Part shown: positions 1 through 7,803 of the stretch, in pieces
Position numbering within the stretch: the first letter of the stretch is position 1
Layout: every line of letters begins with the position of its first letter
Source of the DNA: Iodobacter ciconiae
GTDB taxonomy: Bacteria; Pseudomonadota; Gammaproteobacteria; Burkholderiales; Chitinibacteraceae
Length of the DNA stretch: 64,000 nt
Direction: 5' to 3'
Assembly: GCF_003952345.1 (NCBI RefSeq)
Contig: NZ_CP034433.1
Span: 1,054,001-1,118,000 of the forward strand
Notes under the pieces: model-generated
Told to the model about the DNA's origin: nothing
Database searches by the model: none
Seen by the model: the letters and a program-made list of their open reading frames with translations, nothing else
Position numbers and translations under genes: made by a program

Positions 1-916
1 GAATCATGTAGACACCCTTGCTGCGGTCGCGGTCATAAACTACATAGCCTGAGCGATCCAGCGCCAGGCCCACACGTCGCCATGCACGGTCAAAGTTATC
101 CTCAATCGAGAGTGCCTTGCCGTTTTCAATCAGGCTGGCAGTTGCAGGTGCCTGATAAGGTTTGGCCACGACGGCCTCTGCCGTAGCCTGGTCAAGGCCG
201 AAGCGCTGCAACAGCAATGAAAGCATTTCGACTTCCATTTCCGGATCAGGTTTTTTGGGGGTCCAGATGGTTTTGGTGTTGTCACTATTTTTGCTGAGAA
301 CTGCAGCGGAGTCACTGCTGCCATCCTTGCTATAAACCTCCATCATACCGCGGTGCGAGATGTAGATCTCGCTCGTACCAGGCTCGCTGCCACGTTCTAC
401 ACGAGTGCGGTAACGATCCAGCTCGCCTGTTGATAAGATGCGATCGGAGATTTTAGACAGCATCCGTGTGATCAGATCTTTTGGCAGCTTGGCGCGGTTT
501 TCCAGCCAGTCTGTTTCCATAATGCCGATGGCAGGGTTATCTAATGTCAGCAAAAAGCCGTTATCCAGCCAGAATTCATGGATTTCCGGCCAGAGTTTTT
601 CAGGCTCGCCCTTGACAACCAGCCAGCGCTGATTGCCGGCCTGGACAATCTTGGCACGGCTTGTGTTGTCTAAAACAGCTTGCGCCGGGCTGGCTGCTGC
701 AGGTGCAACACTGCTTAGTACGGTGCTGGGCTGAATATTAAAGTGGGTATTATTTGCCGGTGCGGTTAGCTCGGGCGGAAGTTCAAGATTGTTTTTACCA
801 ACATTGTCACTGCCGCTGCGGTAATCCACTTTTTTTTGCAGTAAAAGCTGATCTGTGGTGCAACCGGCCGTGGCAATGCACAGGCCTATAAGGAGCAGTT
901 GTGAGGTTTTTTTCAT
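1..916 (-). CDS. bamC: BamC outer-membrane assembly lipoprotein (partial)
   Basis: The reverse strand encodes a lipoprotein starting at the ATG at 914-916 and running off the left edge, so the C-terminus is missing. The first 19 residues are a short basic, hydrophobic signal ending in ATAGC, a lipobox whose cysteine (about residue 19) would be acylated. The following region contains the linker-like Pro/Asn-rich stretch and a helix-grip domain typical of BamC (NlpB), an accessory of the BAM complex that inserts beta-barrel proteins in the outer membrane. It starts 22 bases after the stop of dapA on the same strand, the classical dapA-bamC pairing, so co-transcription is likely. Identification rests on context plus lipoprotein architecture and is fairly secure. 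Confidence 0.85.
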   Translation of the reverse strand, partial: MKKTSQLLLIGLCIATAGCTTDQLLLQKKVDYRSGSDNVGKNNLELPPELTAPANNTHFNIQPSTVLSSVAPAAASPAQAVLDNTSRAKIVQAGNQRWLVVKGEPEKLWPEIHEFWLDNGFLLTLDNPAIGIMETDWLENRAKLPKDLITRMLSKISDRILSTGELDRYRTRVERGSEPGTSEIYISHRGMMEVYSKDGSSDSAAVLSKNSDNTKTIWTPKKPDPEMEVEMLSLLLQRFGLDQATAEAVVAKPYQAPATASLIENGKALSIEDNFDRAWRRVGLALDRSGYVVYDRDRSKGVYMI

Positions 917-938
917 CTGGAGCATTATTGGCGTCTTC

Positions 939-1817
939 TCAGTGGGGCAGTCCGGCTGCGGCCATGGCTTGTGCCACCACGGCTTGTGCGCCTTGTGAAA
1001 GAGGGGTGAGCGGGAGGCGAATACCGGCCTGAATAAAACCAAGCTGCTTTAGAGCCCACTTCACAGGAATAGGATTTGCTTCAACAAACAGGTGCTTATG
1101 CAGGTCCTGCAGCGGGTCATTCATTTCCCGTGCGCCTGCCACATCACCTTCAATGGCTTTTTTACAGAGTAAATGCATCTGTTTGGGTGCGATATTGCCT
1201 GTTACGGTAATTACACCGTGGCCGCCAATCAGCATAAAGGCCATCGCCGATGCGTCGTCACCGGTGTATAGCGCAAAATCTTCGGGCACCCGTTTAACAA
1301 GGTCTGCGGCGCGCTCCAAATTACCTGTGGCGTCTTTAATGCCCACAATAAATGGTAATTGGGCTAAACGTATGGTGGTATCGTTGGATAGATCAGCAAC
1401 GGTACGGCCAGGTACGTTATAGAGAATGGTCGGTAGCCCGCTTTGTTCTGTAATCGCTTTAAAGTGCTGATACATGCCTTCTTGCGTCGGGCGGTTGTAG
1501 TAGGGCACAACAGAGAGGCCGTAATTTGCACCCACGGCTTTGGCCCGCAGTGACAAATTAATGGCTTCACGTGTTGAATTGGCGCCTGTGCCTGCAATGA
1601 CCGGCACGCGGCCGGCGGCCTGCTCAACGACAACCCGGACAATTTCAATATGCTCGTCTACATCAACTGTTGGCGACTCTCCCGTGGTTCCTACGGCAAC
1701 AATGCCATCGGTTCCTTGTTCGATATGCCAGTCGACGAGTTTTCTAAGACTCGCGAAATCGAGGCTTCCGTCCTCAAACATGGGGGTGACAATTGCCACC
1801 AGACTACCTGTCAGCAT
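939..1817 (-). CDS. dapA: 4-hydroxy-tetrahydrodipicolinate synthase
   Basis: Cytoplasmic aldolase-family enzyme of 292 residues that condenses pyruvate with aspartate semialdehyde, the first committed step of lysine and diaminopimelate synthesis. Visible signatures are GTTGES (residues 43-48, with the Thr pair of the proton relay), YNVPGRT with the catalytic Tyr, and GIKDATG with the Schiff-base lysine. Length is normal for the family. The start chosen ([13 protein letters not shown]) coincides with the beginning of the TIM barrel. Downstream bamC follows at 22 bases. No lysine riboswitch is evident upstream. Confidence 0.97.
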   Translation of the reverse strand: MLTGSLVAIVTPMFEDGSLDFASLRKLVDWHIEQGTDGIVAVGTTGESPTVDVDEHIEIVRVVVEQAAGRVPVIAGTGANSTREAINLSLRAKAVGANYGLSVVPYYNRPTQEGMYQHFKAITEQSGLPTILYNVPGRTVADLSNDTTIRLAQLPFIVGIKDATGNLERAADLVKRVPEDFALYTGDDASAMAFMLIGGHGVITVTGNIAPKQMHLLCKKAIEGDVAGAREMNDPLQDLHKHLFVEANPIPVKWALKQLGFIQAGIRLPLTPLSQGAQAVVAQAMAAAGLPH

Positions 1818-2254
1818 GAGCCTGTAATCCAGTCATTAACACAAAGTCCTATTCTAACTGAACGATGAAGCTGCAGGAAACCTGTCATAGGGTGTTTTCT
1901 TGAGGCAAAGGGTTGAGGCTTTTGGCATATTTGCCGTACCTGAGGCTTGTCTTTCCTTAATATTCAAGGTCTAGCTGTTGTTTTATTTTTTTCCTGTGCG
2001 GCCAAATAAGCTATTTTTTCACACAAAATGCCAGCAATTCTGCTTGGTTTTTTTAATGATTGGCGTGGGCAGTAAGGCGAAAGTCTTGCATAAAAGGATA
2101 AAAAAAGCAGGATTGCTCCTGGAAAGCGATTTGGATTTACTTATCTATACTGACGTTAATTACGCTTTGTACTGCTTCTGGCATTTAAGTGTATGAGCAT
2201 GATGGGGATGAGCAGATATTTTGTATATGGGTGATTGTGCAGTAAGGAGAGACA
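1818..2254. other. Intergenic region between dapA and the GGDEF gene
   Basis: A 437-base divergent spacer. It contains AT-rich stretches and several short open frames that lack ribosome sites and family resemblance. The only clear signal is the purine-rich aaggaga just before the GTG start at 2255. I see no RNA gene or strong hairpin. Confidence 0.5.
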
Positions 2255-4984
2255 GTGCAAGTCGCTGAGTGTTTGTCAGGATATAGAAAAATCGGCTGGC
2301 AGAGTGGTGCTGTGTTTATTGCACTGTCACTGCTGCTTGTATTTCATATGCTGCAGTGGCCGGTTTATCTTTTTCTTTGTGCCTTATTTATGGTATTGAG
2401 GCTGCGGCCTAAACCTGTGTTTGATAAGGCGGCTTATGAAGCCTCTGCTTTTGCCGTGTTATTGAGCGACTCAAACGCACAGTGCTGTTATGTAAATGAA
2501 AAATGGAGTTTGCTATCCGGTTTGTCTTTACAAGAGGCTTTGGGGGATGGCTGGCTGCTGGCTATTCATCCGGAGGATCAGCTCAGGGTGCTGGAGATGT
2601 ATACGGCAACGCAGCATGGTGTGCTTCCCGCGCTGGAGTATCGGTTTTTACATACGGATGGCCGTGTTGTCTGGGTTGCTTCTTCTTTGTTACCGGTGTC
2701 AGCTTGTGCCAATGTGGCATGCCAGGAGCTGCTTACTGATTTAACCGAATTAAAAAAACAGCAAACTGAGCGCTCCGCTTTACTTGTTGAGCAACGGCAA
2801 TTAAAGGAAGAGCTGGAAAGTATTTTAAGCAGCTCTAATGATCCGATTGCTGCTGTTGATATGGATTTTTGTTTCAGTGTTTTTAATCAAAGCTACGCAA
2901 ATCTTTTCTTTATTCTTTATGGCATAAAAGTCGCCCGGCAGGATTGCCTGTTACAGTACAAATTAAGCTCTGAAGAGGATCGGTCAAATCTGGTCGCTTT
3001 CTGGGGACGTGTCTTGCTGGGAGAATCATTTGTAATTCGTTGTGCTTTGCATGGCGACGATAAAGTTCCCCGGATTTTTGATTTATCATTCAGTCCGCAA
3101 TTTAATTTTTCGGGTGAGCAAATTGGTGCAATTAATGTATTACATGATGTCACCTTATCTGCTCAAACCGAGCGTGCATTACAGACGAGCGAGGAATTAT
3201 TTAAAGCCGCTATTCAATCCAGTGTTGATGCTATTTATGTGCTGGAGGCGATAAAAGACGTAAACTTGATGTTAATCGATTTTGAATTTTCAGAGGTTAA
3301 TCAAAATGGATTTGATTTTCTGGATTTACATTCTCAAAGTACACCGCCTGCTGCGCAGCTTAAAAGTGCTTTAAGCCGTATTATGTATGCTGGATTATTT
3401 GATATATGTAGTGAGGTTTTTTTGAGTGGGATAAAATACCAGCAAGAAAAAGAGTGTTTTAGTTCCGGCAAAGATGGATGCTGGTTTTTATTTAGTGTTG
3501 TTGCTATTTCTAATGGTGTGGTACTTACAGTTAGCGATATTAGCCAGCGCAAACGATCAGAGCTGGCGCTGGCGGCTTTTAGTGGCTTACAGCAGGCTAT
3601 TCTTGATTCCGCAGGTTCGGCAATTATTGTCACAGATTTATCAAACACGATTCGTTTATTTAACCGGGCGGCAGAAAAAATGCTGGGTTACCAGGCGAGT
3701 GAGTTAATAGCAAAAGAAACACCGGCTCTTTTTCATCAGGCCCCTGTTGCCAAAGCTTTAATTGATGAGTTTGAAAGTGAATTAGGTGAAAAACTGCCTG
3801 ATGACGCAGATGTTTTTTCGATTCAGGCCAAGCTTTATATTCAAAGAGACTGGATTTATCAGCATCGCGACGGGCATGTTTTTCCTGTTGAATTAACAAT
3901 GAATGTGGTGCGTAATCAGAATGATGAAATTACTGGTTATATGGGAATTGCCAATGATATTAGTGTTCGTAAACTGGCCGAAATTAAACTGCAGCAAAAT
4001 GAGTCCCATACCTTGGCTATTTTAGACAGCCTGCATGATTGTGTGCTTTCTGTGGGTGCTGATGGCCTTATTCTGGCTGCTAATCCCGCCGCTTTAAAGA
4101 TATTTTCTTATGATAATTTAAGTGGTAAATCTTTGAGTTTATTGTTTCCCCGCCTTGGAAAAATGAATTCACAGCAAGACCTGGCTCAGGAAATATTTGT
4201 GTGCCTGGGGGTTGATACTCAGGGGGTGAGTGAGGTTATTGCCATTAATAGAGAAGGTGTAGAGATTTTAATGGATATGGCGCTCGCCATTGTGGAAGTT
4301 GAAGATAAGCACATTTATATTATAACGCTGCATGATTTAACCCAGCATAAGCTGGATGAGCAGAAAATGCAGGAAACTATTGAGGAGCTGGAAGCTGTTC
4401 AGGCAAGCTTAAGCGGAAGTCATGAGCAATTATCACAGGCTAATCAGGAGTTATCGAGACTGGCGCATCTGGATGGTTTGACGGGTATTGCGAATCGGCG
4501 CTTATTTGATCAGACACTGGTGCAAGAATGGGCGCGTGCGGCACGTAGTGGTGAATGTCTGGCACTGGCGATGCTCGATGTGGACTATTTTAAGCGTTAT
4601 AACGATCATTTTGGCCATCAGGTGGGGGATGAATGCTTGAAGCATGTGGCCGCTACGATTGCTTCGGCATTGCATCGTCCGGGGGATTTTGTGGCGCGTT
4701 ACGGGGGAGAAGAGTTTGTTCTGATTTTGCCTGGTACGGATCAAACCGGTGCTGTGCAGGTAGTGGAGACGGTTTTAGAACAGGTACGTCATTTGTCTAT
4801 TGCTCATCAGACATCGGATGTGGCAAAGGTTGTAACGCTGAGCGCCGGGATTGCCGTGCTGCTGCCCCTGCAGGGGATTGATCCTTACTATCTTGTGCAG
4901 GCTGCTGACCGGGCACTGTATCAGGCTAAAAATCAGGGGCGGAACTGCTATTTTGTGGCTGGCGCTAATCGGCTCACAGAATAA
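2255..4984 (+). CDS. Membrane-anchored diguanylate cyclase with five PAS-like domains
   Basis: A 909-residue sensor enzyme predicted to make cyclic di-GMP. Two hydrophobic helices (about 17-34 and 37-50) form an N-terminal anchor. They are followed by five PAS-like segments (roughly 62-168, 190-305, 312-430, 443-575 and 585-705), a coiled-coil linker (about 705-735) and a C-terminal GGDEF domain. The active site reads GGEEF, and RPGD lies exactly five residues before it, which is an intact I-site for product inhibition. No EAL domain is present. The GTG start is chosen because aaggaga precedes it by a normal distance. It stands alone, so the signal and target are unknown. Enzymatic activity is strongly suggested by the motifs; the ligand is not. 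Confidence 0.9.
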   Translation: MQVAECLSGYRKIGWQSGAVFIALSLLLVFHMLQWPVYLFLCALFMVLRLRPKPVFDKAAYEASAFAVLLSDSNAQCCYVNEKWSLLSGLSLQEALGDGWLLAIHPEDQLRVLEMYTATQHGVLPALEYRFLHTDGRVVWVASSLLPVSACANVACQELLTDLTELKKQQTERSALLVEQRQLKEELESILSSSNDPIAAVDMDFCFSVFNQSYANLFFILYGIKVARQDCLLQYKLSSEEDRSNLVAFWGRVLLGESFVIRCALHGDDKVPRIFDLSFSPQFNFSGEQIGAINVLHDVTLSAQTERALQTSEELFKAAIQSSVDAIYVLEAIKDVNLMLIDFEFSEVNQNGFDFLDLHSQSTPPAAQLKSALSRIMYAGLFDICSEVFLSGIKYQQEKECFSSGKDGCWFLFSVVAISNGVVLTVSDISQRKRSELALAAFSGLQQAILDSAGSAIIVTDLSNTIRLFNRAAEKMLGYQASELIAKETPALFHQAPVAKALIDEFESELGEKLPDDADVFSIQAKLYIQRDWIYQHRDGHVFPVELTMNVVRNQNDEITGYMGIANDISVRKLAEIKLQQNESHTLAILDSLHDCVLSVGADGLILAANPAALKIFSYDNLSGKSLSLLFPRLGKMNSQQDLAQEIFVCLGVDTQGVSEVIAINREGVEILMDMALAIVEVEDKHIYIITLHDLTQHKLDEQKMQETIEELEAVQASLSGSHEQLSQANQELSRLAHLDGLTGIANRRLFDQTLVQEWARAARSGECLALAMLDVDYFKRYNDHFGHQVGDECLKHVAATIASALHRPGDFVARYGGEEFVLILPGTDQTGAVQVVETVLEQVRHLSIAHQTSDVAKVVTLSAGIAVLLPLQGIDPYYLVQAADRALYQAKNQGRNCYFVAGANRLTE

Positions 4985-5049
4985 GGGGATAGCGGGGTGT
5001 GTGAATTGTGGATAAGTCGTGTAAAGCATTGATCTTGTTCGTATCACAG

Positions 5050-5078
5050 GGGCTGCTTATTTTTTAAGCAGCTTTGAT
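5050..5078. terminator. Hairpin between convergent genes
   Basis: The sequence gctgctta, a T/A loop and taagcagc form a hairpin between the stop of the GGDEF gene and the stop of the exporter gene. It is followed by T-rich sequence on the plus strand and could terminate both transcripts. Confidence 0.55.
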
Positions 5079-5085
5079 TTATTCA

Positions 5086-5709
5086 TTATAAAAATCCCGC
5101 CATTTTTATCAGGGAAATGGCGATGGCCAGCATCATAACGCCAATTAGAATATCCAGAATCCGCCAGGCCAGAGGCTTATTAAAAAGGTGGCTGAGTTTA
5201 CTGGAGCCATAGGCGAGTAAAAAAAACCAGATAAATGAAAATCCAACTGCACCCAGTAAAAAGAGTGGGCGCTTGGCAGGGGCTTGCTGCGCGCCAATTG
5301 AGCCGACTAAAACAATGGTGTCCAGTAAGGCATGCGGGTTTAGCAGAGAAAAAGCCAGCCCGGCTAAGATAACTTTGCCTGGCGTGGTAAAGGCGCGCTC
5401 ACGGTGATCATCACCTAAAACATCGGGGTGAAGTGCTTTTTTAAAAGCGTTAAAACCATACCAAAGTACAAAAACAGCACCAAAAATAGCCATCCAGCGC
5501 TGCAAATCAGGCATGGTGTTAAGTGCATGTCCCATACCGGCGACGCCTATCGACATCAGGAGCAAATCACAAAGGGAGCAAATGAGTGCGGTAAGAAATA
5601 CGTGCTGCCCGGTCAGTCCTTGCCTCAATACAAAGGTGTTTTGCGCACCAATAGCCATGATCAGGCTGGCAGACAATGCTGCACCATTAAAAATTGTCGA
5701 GATTGTCAT
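5086..5709 (-). CDS. argO: LysE/ArgO-family amino-acid exporter
   Basis: A 207-residue inner-membrane protein with five to six hydrophobic helices. The N-terminus (ALSASLIMAIGAQNTFVLRQ) is the diagnostic start of the LysE/ArgO family, which exports basic amino acids such as arginine and lysine. NPHALLDTIVLVG in the middle is the second conserved motif. Length matches E. coli ArgO (about 210). It is divergent from tonB with a 231-base spacer. No neighbouring ArgP-type regulator is visible, so the exact substrate (Lys, Arg or analogues) is inferred from family only. Confidence 0.88.
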   Translation of the reverse strand: MTISTIFNGAALSASLIMAIGAQNTFVLRQGLTGQHVFLTALICSLCDLLLMSIGVAGMGHALNTMPDLQRWMAIFGAVFVLWYGFNAFKKALHPDVLGDDHRERAFTTPGKVILAGLAFSLLNPHALLDTIVLVGSIGAQQAPAKRPLFLLGAVGFSFIWFFLLAYGSSKLSHLFNKPLAWRILDILIGVMMLAIAISLIKMAGFL

Positions 5710-5940
5710 TGAGGTGTCTTTTTTTAATAAAGGGCCTGGTTGGGCTCAACCTAAGGAATTCATTTGTAAATACCCAGCTTCAGCTTGCTTGTTGATTAAA
5801 CGTCAGCAGGGCCTCAGTTCGGTAATAGGAGGGGATTTTGCGTGTTTAGCAATTTAACAGATTAGGAAGCTACCGTTGTGTTTCAGGCCGCCTTGTAAGT
5901 ATAAACATTACTTGTAAGAAGAATTGTTCTCGTTTAAAGT

Positions 5941-6618
5941 GTGAGAATGATTATCAATAAAATTCTAGTTGTTGCCGTGGCACTGCTTGGCCACTCTGCG
6001 CTGCTTTATGGCTTAACGACAATGTCTGTTCAGCCGGCAAAGCCCAAGCAGGTAGTCATGTTGCTTACACCATCCCCTGTTCCTATGGGTGAAGATGTTG
6101 TCAAGCAAAGCAAGCCTCAGGCAAAGCCCCGCTCTGTTACTCGGCCGCAGGCACTTAAGCCCAGGCCGGCGCCAGCTAAAGCTGTGAGTAAAGTATCCGA
6201 AACAATTAAAGCGCCCGAGCAAGCTGCAGCCGGGCAAATGGCCGCAGTGACTCAAGCAATCGCTCCCGCAGAGGCCATACCTGCTCCGGCAACGGCAGGC
6301 AGTAAAAATAGCAAGCAGATTTCGGATGAAGTTCCCGTTGAAACGCCGCCCCTGTTTAATACCAGCTATCTGGCAAATCCTCGCCCTTCTTACCCGGCCC
6401 AATCGATGGCCCTGGGTGAAAAGGGACGGGTGATGCTTAGGGTGAAGGTTAGTGAGTTGGGCCTGCCTATTGAGGTTGAGCTGGCGCGTAGCAGCGGTTA
6501 TCGCCGCCTTGATGATGCGGCCAGAAAAGCAGTTGAGCGCTGGAAGTTTGTTCCTGGCCGCCGTGGTGATGTTGCGGTGGTGATGAGTGCCATGGTTCCG
6601 GTGGATTTTGTTATTTAA
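5941..6618 (+). CDS. tonB: TonB energy-transducing protein
   Basis: A 225-residue periplasm-spanning protein. An N-terminal signal-anchor helix (about residues 5-25) is followed by a Pro/Lys/Ala-rich linker (about 30-125). The C-terminal TonB domain (about 145-225) contains PRPSYPAQS, GRVMLRVKV and AARKAVERWKF. It transmits the proton-motive force from ExbB-ExbD to outer-membrane receptors. The start is either GTG at 5941 or ATG two codons later at 5947; both lie inside the Fur box and neither has a strong Shine-Dalgarno site. exbB follows after 12 bases and exbD after that, forming a tonB-exbB-exbD operon. Confidence 0.95.
   Translation: MRMIINKILVVAVALLGHSALLYGLTTMSVQPAKPKQVVMLLTPSPVPMGEDVVKQSKPQAKPRSVTRPQALKPRPAPAKAVSKVSETIKAPEQAAAGQMAAVTQAIAPAEAIPAPATAGSKNSKQISDEVPVETPPLFNTSYLANPRPSYPAQSMALGEKGRVMLRVKVSELGLPIEVELARSSGYRRLDDAARKAVERWKFVPGRRGDVAVVMSAMVPVDFVI
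5942..5956. promoter_or_regulatory. Fur box overlapping the tonB start
   Basis: The 15-mer tgagaatgattatca differs from the 7-1-7 Fur consensus (tgataatnattatca) at one position. It covers both possible start codons of tonB (GTG 5941, ATG 5947), so Fur-Fe(II) binding would block transcription or initiation of the iron-uptake operon under iron sufficiency. Confidence 0.8.
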
Positions 6619-6630
6619 AAGAGGTTTGTA

Positions 6631-7308
6631 ATGGATTTAGCATTGATTTGGCATTCTGGTGATCCTGTTCTGGTGTCGGTTTTTGTATTGCTCCTGATGA
6701 TGTCTGTGGTGAGCTGGTGTCTGATTTTATTGCGCAGCAGCTTGCTGTTACGGATTAAACGTGGGCAAAAGCGCTTTTTGGCCAGCTTCTGGAAAGCATC
6801 GGATTGGAAAGAAGCCACCAGCCTGACTGCCCATGCCATTGCGCCGGAGGCCAAATTGGCGCGAGCAGGCTGGGAAGGGTTTATCCATTATCGTAGCAAT
6901 GCAGGTAAGGGTCTTGGTTTGGCCGTGTCTTTGGATGACTTTCTGGTGCGCACTTTGCGTACCCGTTTAAGTCAGGAAAATGCACGTTTGGAGCTGGGCC
7001 TGTCCTGGCTGGCAACGGTGGGCTCGGTTTCTCCGTTTGTGGGTTTGTTCGGTACGGTATGGGGTATTTATCATGCTCTGGTGGCGATTGCGGCTAAGGG
7101 CGACGCATCGCTGGCTACTGTTGCGGGACCCATTGGTGAAGCTCTGGTGGCAACGGCCGCCGGTTTGGCTGTGGCGATTCCTGCGGTTGTTGCTTACAAC
7201 GCATTTGTCCGAGCTAACCGGGTGATTGCTCAGGGTTTGGATGGTTTTGCCCATGATTTGCATGCTCAGCTTTTAACTGCTGCTGCTATTGAAAAAGAAG
7301 GTAAATAA
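6631..7308 (+). CDS. exbB: ExbB, TonB-system proton channel subunit
   Basis: A 225-residue MotA/TolQ/ExbB-family protein with three membrane helices: near residues 15-35, in the GLSWLATVGSVSPFVGLFGTVWGIY region (about 115-140), and AGLAVAIPAVVAYNAFVR (about 170-190). The conserved glycine-rich second helix and the Thr/Ala-rich third helix are the channel-lining segments. An aagaggt Shine-Dalgarno site precedes the ATG. It works with ExbD and TonB and is sandwiched between their genes. Confidence 0.96.
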   Translation: MDLALIWHSGDPVLVSVFVLLLMMSVVSWCLILLRSSLLLRIKRGQKRFLASFWKASDWKEATSLTAHAIAPEAKLARAGWEGFIHYRSNAGKGLGLAVSLDDFLVRTLRTRLSQENARLELGLSWLATVGSVSPFVGLFGTVWGIYHALVAIAAKGDASLATVAGPIGEALVATAAGLAVAIPAVVAYNAFVRANRVIAQGLDGFAHDLHAQLLTAAAIEKEGK

Positions 7309-7310
7309 GC

Positions 7311-7721
7311 ATGGCTTTTGGTGGTTTTGATCAGAGTGATAATGCACCGATGTCCGAAATCAATACGACGCCGCTGGTTGATGTGATGCTGGTGCTTCTG
7401 GTGGTGTTTATTGTGACCGCACCGGTGATGACCCATTCCATTCGCGTTGATTTACCCAAGGCAAAAGCAGAAGTCACCCAAACGCCGCCTGCCGTGCTGC
7501 AGGTGACGCTGACGGCAGCCGGGCAGATTGAGTGGGAAAAAACGCCGGTTCGGGCGGATGAATTGCAGGCTCGCTTTGCAGCTGCAGTGGCTAAAGATGC
7601 CCAGACCGAGCTGCATTTACTAGCAGATAAAAATGTACGTTATGAGCTGATTGCACAAACCATGTCGGCAGCAAGGCAGGCGGGCCTGACAAAAATTGGC
7701 CTGCTGACAGACGGGAACTAA
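7311..7721 (+). CDS. exbD: ExbD, TonB-system proton channel subunit
   Basis: A 136-residue protein with one N-terminal membrane helix and a periplasmic domain. The protonatable aspartate is visible in NTTPLVDVMLVLLVVF (Asp24), the key residue for proton flow in the TolR/ExbD family. It begins three bases after the exbB stop, indicating translational coupling. The next gene encodes an outer-membrane receptor that needs this complex. Confidence 0.96.
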   Translation: MAFGGFDQSDNAPMSEINTTPLVDVMLVLLVVFIVTAPVMTHSIRVDLPKAKAEVTQTPPAVLQVTLTAAGQIEWEKTPVRADELQARFAAAVAKDAQTELHLLADKNVRYELIAQTMSAARQAGLTKIGLLTDGN

Positions 7722-7803
7722 TCAGGGATAAGGTTGGCTGTTTTACCGGGCAAAGGTCAGCAGACTTTTGTTTTTTTTGACTCAAAAAATAGAAGATAGA
7801 GCT

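Noticed and set aside
1978..2196. 72-codon frame upstream of the GGDEF gene
   Set aside because: No ribosome site and an odd aromatic-rich sequence; likely chance.
7768..7803. TTG start for the siderophore receptor, 12 codons upstream
   Set aside because: It adds MFFLTQKIEDRA before a standard signal peptide; ATG 7804 gives the normal N-terminus.
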